A stretch of 64,000 nucleotides of DNA from Okeania sp. SIO2B3 (GTDB lineage: Bacteria > Cyanobacteriota > Cyanobacteriia > Cyanobacteriales > Microcoleaceae), in assembly GCF_010672525.1 (NCBI RefSeq), contig NZ_JAAHGH010000007.1, positions 199,058 through 263,057 on the forward strand, in the 5' to 3' direction. Position numbers and translations under genes: made by a program. The notes under the pieces were generated by a model, which worked only from the letters and a program-made list of their open reading frames with translations, did not search any database and was not told where the DNA came from. This document shows positions 1 to 8,041 of the stretch, piece by piece (the stretch's first letter is position 1; every line of letters starts with the position of its first letter).

Positions 1-2
1 AT

Positions 3-1043
3 AAAAACCAAAAAGAAACACTACTTTCTCTAAGTCTAGAAGAAAAAACTAATATTCGTGTTTATGAACAAGCTAGTCAAGCAGTAGTTTCCATAGATAC
101 AGATAAAACTAATGGTAGTGGTGCCATTATCAGTCCCGACGGAATGGTATTAACAAATGCTCATGTGGTATCTCAAGGCGGTGTGGTCAAAATTAGCTTA
201 GCAAATGGTAGAAAAGTTACAGCAGATGTCATAGGTTTTGGTGAAGAAGATTTAGACTTAGCAGTTCTCAAAATTCGAGGAGAAAGAAACCTTCCCACTA
301 TTAGAATAGCTCGTCCAGGTTCGACAAAAGTAGGTCAGCGAGCTTTTGCCATCGGAAATCCTTTTGGCAGATTTCAAGGTACTCTTACTGTAGGAATAGT
401 TAGTCGTATAGACCGAGAAAGAGGATTGATCCAAACAGATGCAGCTATTAACCCTGGTAATTCTGGGGGACCACTATTGAACAGCTCTGGAGAACTTATT
501 GGTGTCAATACTGCTATATTTACTCGTGGTCAATTAGGGGGTAATATTGGTATTGGTTTTGCTATATCTATAGATAGAGTCCCAGAGTTTCTAAGAGCAG
601 TTCGAGAAGGAACAGCGCCTTTAGTAGCTCAACAACAAACAGGAATGTTTGATGAGAAGCAGGCTGAAAAATTAGACCTTAATGGTTTAATAGAAATCAA
701 GGGTAATTTGGACAGTGAATCTAATGTATTGCCTGTAGACAATAGTTACTATGACCTTTACGCTTTTGAGGGTTTAGCAGGTCAAAAGATTTCTATTGAT
801 ATGAGCAGCAATAAAATAGATTCTTACTTAATTTTATTAAGTTCAAATGGTCAAGAATTAGCTCAAGATGATGATAGTGGTGGAGAGAAAAATGCCAGAA
901 TTGTGATTACTTTACCAGAAGATGGAACTTACAAGTTATTAGCAAATTCTTATGAAGCAGGAGAGTCAGGAGAATATCAGTTGAAAATTGAGTCTGTTTC
1001 ATCCAGAATTAGACCTTTCTTTGAGCGCGAAAGGATAAATTAG
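3..1043 (+). CDS. Trypsin-like serine protease (HhoA/DegP type) with C-terminal PPC domain, 5' end outside window
   Basis: The frame is open from base 3 with no start in view, so the N-terminus, probably including an export signal, lies upstream of the window; the first in-frame ATG at 144 is inside the protease fold. The catalytic triad is visible: His in TNAHVV (base 162), Asp in DLDLAV (base 255), Ser in GNSGGPLL (about base 462). HtrA-family proteases usually carry PDZ domains; here none is seen and the last ~95 residues are instead a pre-peptidase C-terminal (PPC) beta-sandwich (PVDNSYYDLYAFEG, then DGTYKLLANSY). Such proteins usually work outside the cytoplasm in protein quality control or processing; substrates are unknown. 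The neighbouring gene at 1882 has a related PPC domain, suggesting a shared export or surface theme. Confidence 0.85.
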   Translation, partial: KNQKETLLSLSLEEKTNIRVYEQASQAVVSIDTDKTNGSGAIISPDGMVLTNAHVVSQGGVVKISLANGRKVTADVIGFGEEDLDLAVLKIRGERNLPTIRIARPGSTKVGQRAFAIGNPFGRFQGTLTVGIVSRIDRERGLIQTDAAINPGNSGGPLLNSSGELIGVNTAIFTRGQLGGNIGIGFAISIDRVPEFLRAVREGTAPLVAQQQTGMFDEKQAEKLDLNGLIEIKGNLDSESNVLPVDNSYYDLYAFEGLAGQKISIDMSSNKIDSYLILLSSNGQELAQDDDSGGEKNARIVITLPEDGTYKLLANSYEAGESGEYQLKIESVSSRIRPFFERERIN

Positions 1044-1881
1044 TATAGGTAAATTGTCTGAAATTTTATCTACTGATTTTATAGATAGGGATATGAAGAT
1101 TAAAAAAAATTTTGACAAGAAAGATCGACAAAGCAGAGTGAAAAAATTTTGACTTTAAAAGCCACCTACATAGTAAACTATTATGTGCAATTATAAAAAA
1201 TTGACTTGATATCTAGACTGAACCTAAAAGAATATGAAATAATCAAATTATTGCTACATATCCTCCCCTTTTTTGGTAGTCATACTAAATCCGGTTTATA
1301 AAGTACCCTTTTGTGTCGATAAGGGTATGGGGTATAGAGCAGATCGGGAAAAAGTTAGAGAGTATTTTTAAAAGTGCCTTTTGATCACCGGATTTGGTCT
1401 CAGTAGGGGTAAATCGTCGTTCTCTTGTACAGTAGTTAGTAGGTATAGGTAGGCTTGAGGATCGGAAACCCAACAAGATGTATTGAGATGAAATACTAAA
1501 ACTTCTTGCCACATATCCTCCCCTTTTTTAGAGAGGAGCTAGAGGTTAGGAGAATTAAGGGAAGATATTTTTTTATGTGAAATATAAAATTGATTTAAAA
1601 TGTCATAATGAGCAGATAATAGCAATTTTATCAAAAAATGTATTTATAGGAAACAGGAATTTATAGCAAGTTCAACAAATTGTATTACAGCAAAATCAAA
1701 CAGTTAATAAATTCAGTACAAGTATTGATTTTGAAATCAAAAAAGATGATTATACTGAAACTCTGTAATTACTGACTAAAATTTACCCTAAACTTTTTCA
1801 ATTAATAATTATTCGTTATTATTTCCCACTATGCTAGTTGGAGAATTTAAGTAGTATATTTATTTGTATTTGAGGTGATTA
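1044..1881. other. Intergenic region with a small inverted-repeat element
   Basis: No supportable gene. It holds the 9-bp inverted pair AAATCCGGT (1287) and ACCGGATTT (1387), framing a ~110-bp MITE-like element, and two direct copies of a C-rich motif, CACATATCCTCCCC type, near 1254 and 1508. The remainder is AT-rich. Confidence 0.5.
1286..1396. repeat. MITE-like element, AAATCCGGT family, copy 1
   Basis: Terminal inverted repeats AAATCCGGT and ACCGGATTT lie about 110 bp apart. A related element with longer arms lies at 5747-5845. No target duplication is clear here. Confidence 0.45.
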
Positions 1882-2664
1882 ATGCGTCAAGCAAGATTTT
1901 GGGCGATCGCCCCTTTTGGTCTACTAAGTATTATGGGAAAAACTTTACTTTTTCCTATGCTTCTATTTCATCTGGTGGTTATCAATTCTAGCTATGCTAA
2001 TGAAATTTTAGCTCAGGATACTCCAACCCAAGAAGAAACTACCCCTTCTACCCAAGAAGAAACTACTCCAACTCCAGAAGAGACTCCAACTCCAGAAGAA
2101 ACTACCCCTTCTACCCAAGAAGAAACTACTCCAACTCCAGAAGAAACTCCAACTCCAGAAGAAACTACCCCTTCTACCCAAGAAGAAACTACTCCAACTC
2201 CAGAAGAAACTCCAGCTCCAGAAGAAACTACCCCTTCTACCCAAGAAGAAACTACTCCAACTCCAGAAGAAACTCCAACTCCAGAAGAAACTACCCCTTC
2301 TACCCAAGAACAAGAAGTTGGAAAAGAAATATTACAGCTAGAAGGAACGCTTAGTGATGGAGACTTAGTACTTCCATCTGATGAAAGTATTTATGATGAA
2401 CATACTTTTGAAGGAACAACAGGTCAAGTAGTAACTGTAATCTTAGAAAGTCCTGACTTTGATACTTATTTAGCAGTATTTAGTCCTAATGGTGAATTAT
2501 TGGGAGAACATGATGATGTTAGTCAGAAAAATACAAATTCTCAATTAACAATTACTCTAACTATTACAGGAACATATCGTGTAATAGTTAACTCTTATGA
2601 TAAAACAGGTAGGGGTCAGTATAATCTCCAAGTAATTGAGTCAGGTCAAACATCAGATTTATAA
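1882..2664 (+). CDS. Secreted PPC-domain protein with Thr/Pro/Glu repeat stalk
   Basis: The 260-residue product has a basic N-terminus and a hydrophobic stretch (about residues 10-40) that reads as a signal peptide. A low-complexity stalk (about residues 50-145) follows, then a C-terminal PPC domain (about 155-255) similar to that of the protease at the window start. The stalk is made of a 21-residue unit (TTPSTQEETTPTPEETPTPE plus E) repeated four times exactly at 63-bp spacing from base 2038, plus a partial copy. PPC domains are usually appended to secreted enzymes; none is attached here, so this may be a surface or matrix protein. The tandem DNA repeats make length variation by slippage likely. 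Function is unknown. Confidence 0.75.
   Translation: MRQARFWAIAPFGLLSIMGKTLLFPMLLFHLVVINSSYANEILAQDTPTQEETTPSTQEETTPTPEETPTPEETTPSTQEETTPTPEETPTPEETTPSTQEETTPTPEETPAPEETTPSTQEETTPTPEETPTPEETTPSTQEQEVGKEILQLEGTLSDGDLVLPSDESIYDEHTFEGTTGQVVTVILESPDFDTYLAVFSPNGELLGEHDDVSQKNTNSQLTITLTITGTYRVIVNSYDKTGRGQYNLQVIESGQTSDL
2038..2310 (+). repeat. 63-bp minisatellite inside the PPC protein gene
   Basis: Unit starts fall at 2038, 2101, 2164 and 2227, with a partial fifth copy from 2290. The period is exactly 21 codons, and the copies differ by only a few bases. Confidence 0.9.
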
Positions 2665-2720
2665 TTGAAAAAAAATTAATGGTTAATGGCTAATATCTAA
2701 ATACAATTTAAACATTAGCC

Positions 2721-2823
2721 GGTGGTGGTGCATAGTAATGGTAAAGGAGTGTGGGGAGATGGGGGGATGGGGAGTGTGGGAGAAATTAAAGAATATGTAT
2801 CCTACCATTACCATGCAGGACTA
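2721..2823. repeat. MITE-like element, TGCATAGTAATGG family, copy 1
   Basis: TGCATAGTAATGGTA at 2729 is matched by TACCATTACCATGCA ending at 2817, with a G-rich core between. A second copy sits at 39779-39903. Confidence 0.55.
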
Positions 2824-2904
2824 TCCATTAGCCATTAACATTTAGCTATCAATAAATAATATCAAATCCGGTAGCATTGGCGTAATTAGATAAGGAGTTA
2901 GGAG

Positions 2905-3093
2905 TTAGTGGGACTTACACAAAACAGAAGTAGAAAATAGGCTCAAACATAGACAGGTAAAGATTTTTACGTCAAAAAGGCATAAATCCTGAATAAGCAC
3001 GGGTTTTAGCCATTTTTAAAGTATCGACGTAATTTCCTGGTATAGACTGACTTTTAGGCATTTTCTATCCCAGAAAATGTCTAAGTACCATTA
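2905..3093. repeat. MITE-like element, TAGTGGGACTTACACA family, copy 1
   Basis: The ends TTAGTGGGACTTACAC and GTCTAAGTACCATTA are imperfect inverted repeats. The internal motif AACGTCAAAAAG and the ends recur at 57807-57972. Confidence 0.5.
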
Positions 3094-3440
3094 GGAAGGA
3101 AGAGAATTTAGAAAGATTTGGCAATGACGCTCAGATGGAACATTTTTTTATACCAAATTAAGCTGATTTTAATAAAAATTAATTATCTTAGTACAAATCT
3201 AATTAATAGCTAATAGCCAATAGCTAAATGTAATTAAAGAATTAGTAATAATTCAGTATAAGAGACTGTTTGTCAAATAAATAAAATATTAGATCGTGTA
3301 GGGTGCGAAGGGTGTTACGTAAAGTACTATCCCACAGCACGCAGTGCGTGAGGTATCAAACCTATATATTATTCCAGAAATGATCAGCGTACCGTCACAC
3401 ACCATACTTAATCTTTATGTTGACAAACAACCTCTAAATT

Positions 3441-3484
3441 ATAACCTCTAAGTAATTGAATCAGGTCAAACATCAGATTTGTAA
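3441..3484 (+). pseudogene. Duplicated 3' tail of the PPC-protein gene
   Basis: These 44 bases match 2621-2664, the last codons and stop of the PPC gene, at about 40 of 44 positions. The copy lies 820 bp downstream with no upstream coding sequence attached. Confidence 0.7.
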
Positions 3485-3564
3485 ATACTAATTTTTTGAC
3501 TGTTTAATAGCTAATAGCTAATAGCTAAATGTCATTCAAAGATTAGCTATTAGCATTAATTAAG

Positions 3565-3813
3565 CTGTAAGCATTCAGCTATTAGAAGTCAGCTCTTCGG
3601 TGCGGAATGGGCTCGCATTCAGCTTTTTAATGAATGAACCAAGTATTTGTTTAACTTCTACTACATTTTTAAACAAAGAATTGAAGCACAAGAACAACGA
3701 GCTTAAATTGTCCACTAAAGGTAATAAAGCTGTTTGCGCAGCATGACCTAGGAATAGCTGATAACTGACTGCTGTTTGCGCAGCATTCCGCAGGAAATGC
3801 TTACATTAAGCTT
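3565..3813. repeat. AGCATTCAGC / TGTTTGCGCAGCATTCC dispersed repeat block
   Basis: Runs of AGCTATTAGC/AGCATTCAGC motifs are followed by TGTTTGCGCAGCATTCCGCA and an AATGCTTAC end. The same modules recur in either orientation near 5238, 5397, 7797, 17114, 18066, 18935, 24202, 33112, 35514 and 37745. Confidence 0.6.
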
Positions 3814-3819
3814 GATTTT

Positions 3820-4020
3820 TTACCGCAAACCTAACCAAGAAAAAAAATCTTGATGAGTAAATAACTCCAGTAATAACAAAATGAAAAATCCTACCATAGC
3901 AAATCTACCATTGATTCTTTCTGCGTAAGTATTCCAACCAAAAGCAGGTTCATTAGACTTAGTAGTTTCAACTTTTTTAGTAGATTCTGATGTAGATTGA
4001 GAAGTCAAATTTTCAGACAT
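3820..4020 (-). CDS. High-light-inducible protein (HLIP / CAB-ELIP-like)
   Basis: This is a 66-residue protein with one membrane helix. The chlorophyll-binding motif AERINGRFAMVGF (about residues 33-45) is the hallmark of the Lhc superfamily, with Glu/Asn/Arg positioned to bind pigment. HLIPs sit in thylakoid membranes, bind chlorophyll and carotenoid, and protect photosystem II assembly intermediates and free chlorophyll under excess light. The N-terminal ~25 residues are a Ser/Thr-rich polar tail. The gene lies 50 bp downstream of sdhB on the same strand, so co-transcription is possible. Which Hli paralog it is cannot be told from sequence alone. Confidence 0.9.
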   Translation of the reverse strand: MSENLTSQSTSESTKKVETTKSNEPAFGWNTYAERINGRFAMVGFFILLLLELFTHQDFFSWLGLR

Positions 4021-4070
4021 AATATTGATAGAATTCTATGAGCTTTTAAGATTTTTTAGTACGGATAAAA

Positions 4071-5108
4071 TTACTGAATTATCTCAGTAGATTTATTGTC
4101 CAATTTTTTTACTGATTCAATCAGCGATCGCACAGTTTCCGTCCCCTCAGAAGGTTCAAAAGTCAAAGGAAACTTACCTTTTGCCAACATTCTTAATCCT
4201 AATGGGCCTAAACTCAATAATCCTTGAATATCTCTAAAATAGTTACCCACTACCTGAATACCAAATTTTCGTTCATCAATCCAACCCCCATCTTTAACCA
4301 AATCAATTAAAACTTTTCGATGGCGAATAGAACGACTAGCTTCTTTATCTTTACGATCGAGAATTTCTTGTTTAATTTTACCTATTTGATCCATAGGTGC
4401 TACTTCCATTGGACAAACAGAATTACAATAATAACAACGGGTACAACCCCAGACTCCTGCTGTGTCAAGATTATATTTTTCTAATCTTTTCTCTATTTGA
4501 CTGTCACGAGAATCACCGACCATTCTATAAGCTTTGGCTAAAGCGTGTGGTCCAACAAAATCTGGATTAACTTCACGAGCATTACATTCAGAATAACAGG
4601 CTCCACAAAGAATACAATTACCCGTCTGATTTAGTTTATCCCGTTCAGTGGGAGTCTGTAAAAATTCTCGTTCTGGAATTTGTCGTGCTTTTGTGCTGAC
4701 ATAAGGTTCAACTGATTCTAGATTTTGCCAAAAACTGTTCATATCTACTACCAAATCTTTAATTACTGGCATATTTCCCATAGGAGCAATAGTTATTTCT
4801 GGAATAGATTTTGCAGTAGTATTAGCAGAATTATTATTACTATTATTTGCTATTTTTTGTAGTCTATCTACTTCATTTCTAATATTTTCTTTACAAGCTA
4901 AAGCTGAACGACCATTTATTTTCATTCCACAACTACCGCAGATAGTATTACGGCAATTTTTACGAAAAGCTAAACTACCATCTTGCTCCCATTTAATTCG
5001 ATTAAGGCATTCTAAAATTGTATTGCCTGGTTCAACTTCTAAGGTGTAAGTTTGAACTCTAGGAGTAGTATTTTGATGCTGACGAACTATATTAAAATTG
5101 ACTTTCAT
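4071..5108 (-). CDS. sdhB: Succinate dehydrogenase / fumarate reductase iron-sulfur subunit
   Basis: The 345-residue product carries the three expected Fe-S binding regions. The [2Fe-2S] plant-type ferredoxin site is CRNTICGSCGMKINGRSALAC (residues about 52-71). The cysteine clusters CILCGACYSEC (about 164) and CTRCYYCNSVCP (about 222) serve the [4Fe-4S] and [3Fe-4S] centres. SdhB passes electrons from the flavoprotein subunit to the quinone site, and in cyanobacteria succinate dehydrogenase feeds the thylakoid plastoquinone pool. Cyanobacterial SdhB runs longer than the ~240-residue proteobacterial form, as here. sdhA is not in the window, consistent with the scattered sdh genes of cyanobacteria. 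Confidence 0.93.
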   Translation of the reverse strand: MKVNFNIVRQHQNTTPRVQTYTLEVEPGNTILECLNRIKWEQDGSLAFRKNCRNTICGSCGMKINGRSALACKENIRNEVDRLQKIANNSNNNSANTTAKSIPEITIAPMGNMPVIKDLVVDMNSFWQNLESVEPYVSTKARQIPEREFLQTPTERDKLNQTGNCILCGACYSECNAREVNPDFVGPHALAKAYRMVGDSRDSQIEKRLEKYNLDTAGVWGCTRCYYCNSVCPMEVAPMDQIGKIKQEILDRKDKEASRSIRHRKVLIDLVKDGGWIDERKFGIQVVGNYFRDIQGLLSLGPLGLRMLAKGKFPLTFEPSEGTETVRSLIESVKKLDNKSTEIIQ

Positions 5109-5746
5109 CGATCATAAATTAAAGATATTTTGTACTAGCTTAGTTGTGTTTTTTTTAGATAAAACAATATTAGCATTAATTATGAGTTTTTTGATTCCGA
5201 TATTATTTTTATTTTACTACACTTCTATTAGTTTTTTCGTAAGCATTTCCTGTGGAATGCTGCGCAAACAGCTATTAGCTGTTAGCTGTCAGCTCTCATT
5301 AGAAGGTTTAAATGAATATAGACTTTAAAGCCAACTTTGGTAGTAAGTATAAATTCTGTCTCAATTAGTAAAGCTTTGATCTAAAACTAAAAGCAATAGC
5401 TGTTTGCGTAGCATCCCGCAGGGAAGTGCTGAAGCCCTGACGGCTGAATGCTTACATTTTTCGGTAGTAGGTGTTAGATTTTAAGTTTGAGCTTGTAGAC
5501 GAAATAAAGTTTACTTTAAAATATATTTATTTGCTATATTTTTTAAATTAGGTTGAAAACTTCAGATTTCACCTGTTTTGTCCACAATTATTGGAGCTTA
5601 ATTACCATTAAATTAAAATATTAACTTACTGTCTACAAACTTCCTGAGTATATTCAATGTCGTGACTGTAAAAAGTCACAAAATAATAGTTTATATCAGT
5701 TAATGTGAAGTTGTAAATAAACTGAAACAAGGCAATGATGTTATAC

Positions 5747-5845
5747 CAAATCCGATTTAGAAAAGCTGATTATATATTCTCTCTATTGTCTATTGAGTGT
5801 TACTTTTTGCCTCACACCATAATCAGCTTATAATAACCGGATTTG
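5747..5845. repeat. MITE-like element, AAATCCGG family, copy 2
   Basis: Long imperfect inverted arms begin CAAATCCGATTT and end ACCGGATTTG, and both contain AAGCTGATTAT or its complement. The whole ~99-bp element folds as one hairpin. Confidence 0.6.
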
Positions 5846-5920
5846 TTATTAGAAGCTTTAGTTGTATGCAGCTTCATCAAAAATTTGTATTACAAGAAAA
5901 ATCTTCAAAAATTAAAATTA

Positions 5921-6203
5921 ATCATTATCTCTCCTTGAAAATAAGAGGATTGACTAGAAGGAAATTTTTTTTCTTTTCTCTTGGTATATTTGGATATAAA
6001 GCTCCCTTCGAGAACTGAGTTCAAGGAAAACCCAAGAATGAGGAGTAAATCGGCTTTTTCTGTTTTTCATTCTGCGCTTTCCATTCCGGCGATCACTTGA
6101 GCTATTCTATAATAGGCTAGGCGTTAACTTAATTCTGCGAAACGCAAAGCTGCCGTTTTTTCCTTTAAAGGAAATGCTTTAAACTCAATTTATCGGTAAA
6201 ACT
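5921..6203 (+). repeat. TTACCGAATAATTA-family element, diverged long copy
   Basis: CTCTCCTTGAAAATAAGAGG at the left and TTTATCGGTAAAAC at the right match the family ends, and the usual TTTTTTCTT...CTCTTGGT core is present. The interior is enlarged and diverged. Confidence 0.4.
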
Positions 6204-6424
6204 TAAAATTAAAATTAAAAGCAAAGCTTGAGTAATTATGGATTAATTATACTGATGATTGACCAGAGCAAAAATTTCATTTTATCTTATTAGATGTAAA
6301 ATCATAGTAATTCTTAAATTGTAGTGAATATTTTGATTTAATTAGATTTAATTTCATATTCAAATTAATAACTACTTACTAACCTAGCCATCAACTCCTA
6401 TTACTATGTACAGCTACCAATCAA

Positions 6425-6553
6425 CAATTAATAATTAATTATTAATTATTAATTATTACCTCTCCTTGAAAACGGATAGGATTGACTAATTATAAAAAAT
6501 TTTTCTTGTTTCTCCTTGAAAGGAGAGGATTTTTACCTTAATTATTCGGTAAT
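6425..6553 (+). repeat. TTACCGAATAATTA-family element
   Basis: An AT-rich (TAAT)n lead is followed by ACCTCTCCTTGAAAACGG, then the palindrome TCTCCTTGAAAGGAGA, and the closing end TTAATTATTCGGTAA. Confidence 0.65.
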
Positions 6554-6698
6554 AACTATATGTATATTAACTTCTATCTGGAAAACCAGCAAAAATTGAC
6601 AAATAAAAAACGTGATAAAATTATAGAACAGTAACAAAAGCCAATCAAACAGTTACATATTCTCCTAACCAGACCAAAAAATAATTAAGGTCTATCTT

Positions 6699-7232
6699 AT
6701 GAGTGATAATATTATACCCCAATTGCCAAAAGCACCTCTATCCCGTCGCGTAGCAGCATTCAGTATAGATGCTGTAGTAGTTTGGTTTTTGAGTGCCATA
6801 ATTAGCAATAATTGGTTCACGTTTATTTTATTTTTTATGGTACTTTGGATAATAACACGAGTGTTAGTAGTCCATAAAAACCATGGTCAGAGTATAGGAC
6901 ACTATGCTCTAGATATGAAAGTTTTAGATACTAGATACCAAAGAAATCCAGGTATCCTAGAACTATCAAAGCGAGAAGGAATTTTAGCATTATCGGGGGC
7001 ATTGGCTATGTTAGGCATTAGTAATTTAACATCAGGAAATGCTGCTGTCTTATTACTAATAATTCCTTTATTTTTGGACTTTACAGTAGCTTTAGTAGAT
7101 ATTGAAAGATATCAACAAGCTTTCCATGACAGAATAGCTCAGACAATAGTAGTAGGGACAATGCGTGGTTACTCCCTAGATATTAAGGTAAGGTGGCTAG
7201 TTGACGAAGCCAAACGTTATATGAGAAGATAA
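6699..7232 (+). CDS. RDD family integral membrane protein
   Basis: This 177-residue protein has the RDD signature: RRVAAFSIDAVVV near residues 16-28 starting the first membrane helix, and GQSIGHYALDMKVLD (about 64-78) with the conserved Gly-Lys/His region after the second. Further hydrophobic segments lie near residues 95-135. RDD proteins are small multi-pass membrane proteins, some linked to ion or cation transport, with no single known role. It lies 33 bp upstream of rpmG on the same strand and may be transcribed with the ribosomal genes. Confidence 0.8.
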   Translation: MSDNIIPQLPKAPLSRRVAAFSIDAVVVWFLSAIISNNWFTFILFFMVLWIITRVLVVHKNHGQSIGHYALDMKVLDTRYQRNPGILELSKREGILALSGALAMLGISNLTSGNAAVLLLIIPLFLDFTVALVDIERYQQAFHDRIAQTIVVGTMRGYSLDIKVRWLVDEAKRYMRR

Positions 7233-7265
7233 TAATTTGTGTCTAGCATTCATGGAAATTGAAAT

Positions 7266-7454
7266 ATGGCCAAAGGAGTCAGAATAGTAATTACACTAGA
7301 ATGCACAGAATGTAGAACGAATTCTAATAAACGTTCACAAGGTGTGTCTAGGTATACAACAACTAAAAACCGTAGGAATACAACTTCAAGATTAGAATTG
7401 AAGAAATTCTGTACTCACTGTAATAAACATACAGTTCACAAAGAAATTAAGTAA
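7266..7454 (+). CDS. rpmG: 50S ribosomal protein L33
   Basis: The 62-residue product is basic and has the two Cys pairs of zinc-type L33 (CTEC near residues 13-16 and CTHC near 48-51). It starts [16 protein letters not shown], typical of cyanobacterial and plastid L33. rpsR follows 73 bp downstream, the usual rpmG-rpsR order of cyanobacteria. Confidence 0.97.
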   Translation: MAKGVRIVITLECTECRTNSNKRSQGVSRYTTTKNRRNTTSRLELKKFCTHCNKHTVHKEIK

Positions 7455-7527
7455 AAATTCAGTGAGTATTAAAAATAGTAAGTAAATAGTTAAAACGTAA
7501 ACAAAAATAACTAACAAATAATTAGAA

Positions 7528-7746
7528 ATGGCGAATTACTTCCGCAAAAGAGTATCACCAATTAAACCAGGAGATCCAATCGACTATAAAGATGTGGAAC
7601 TACTCAAGAAATATATTACAGAAAGAGGTAAAATTCTGCCAAGAAGAATCACTGGTTTAACTTCAAAACAGCAGAGAGATTTAACGAAAAGTATCAAAAG
7701 AGCTAGATTAGTAGCCTTATTACCCTACGTTAATCGGGAAACCTGA
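7528..7746 (+). CDS. rpsR: 30S ribosomal protein S18
   Basis: This 72-residue protein carries [27 protein letters not shown], the core S18 motif, which binds the 30S platform beside S6. The length fits bacterial and plastid S18. Confidence 0.97.
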   Translation: MANYFRKRVSPIKPGDPIDYKDVELLKKYITERGKILPRRITGLTSKQQRDLTKSIKRARLVALLPYVNRET

Positions 7747-7796
7747 AGATAAAGTGTTTGAGATTTGAGATTTTGGGTAAATCTGAAAAAGTTAAA

Positions 7797-7960
7797 AAGC
7801 ATTCAGCAGTTCAGCGGTCAGCGGTCAGCTTTGCGCAAAGAGGATGAGCAACCCAAGCTTGGACGTTTCGGAATACGACCCTTGCCAGATGCCTAATTAT
7901 ATGCACAAAATTTGAGGCTGATATGCTGATAGCTAATAGCTGATGGCTGAATGCTTACAA
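7797..7960. repeat. AGCATTCAGC-type dispersed repeat block
   Basis: AGCATTCAGCAGTTCAGCGG opens the block, and GATAGCTAATAGCTGATGGC with GAATGCTTAC closes it. It fills most of the gap between rpsR and the nuclease gene. Confidence 0.5.
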
Positions 7961-8041
7961 AAGCCAAATTCAAAAAATCTCAAACTAGGAAATACCACAA
8001 CCTAGTCAAAGGTAGTTGAAAATTTATAGGGATATATAAAT

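Larger units (their letters stand above)
2665..3819. other. Repeat-filled intergenic region
   Basis: No gene is supported. In order it holds an element bounded by TGCATAGTAATGGTA (2729) and its inverted copy (2803-2817), an element bounded by TTAGTGGGACTTACAC (2905) and GTCTAAGTACCATTA (to 3093), a duplicated scrap of the preceding gene's 3' end (3441-3484), and an AGCATTCAGC / TGTTTGCGCAGCATTCC repeat block (about 3565-3813). Confidence 0.6.
5109..6698. other. Long intergenic region with several inverted-repeat elements
   Basis: No gene is supported across about 1.6 kb. It contains two TGTTTGCG-type repeat blocks (5238-5300 and 5397-5456), a palindromic AAATCCGG-family element (5747-5845), and two copies of the TTACCGAATAATTA element family (5921-6203 diverged; 6425-6553). 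The short frames present all run through these repeats. Confidence 0.6.

Noticed and set aside
1285..1512. 75-codon minus-strand frame
   Set aside because: It spans the AAATCCGGT element and flanking repeat and has no coding character.
2008..2313. Minus-strand 101-codon frame over the PPC gene repeat
   Set aside because: It is the antisense shadow of the 63-bp minisatellite; its repeated Phe/Ser/Trp string is an artefact of the repeat.
5797..6018. 73-codon plus-strand frame in the sdhB-RDD gap
   Set aside because: It starts inside one inverted-repeat element and runs through another; no homology or ribosome site is evident.
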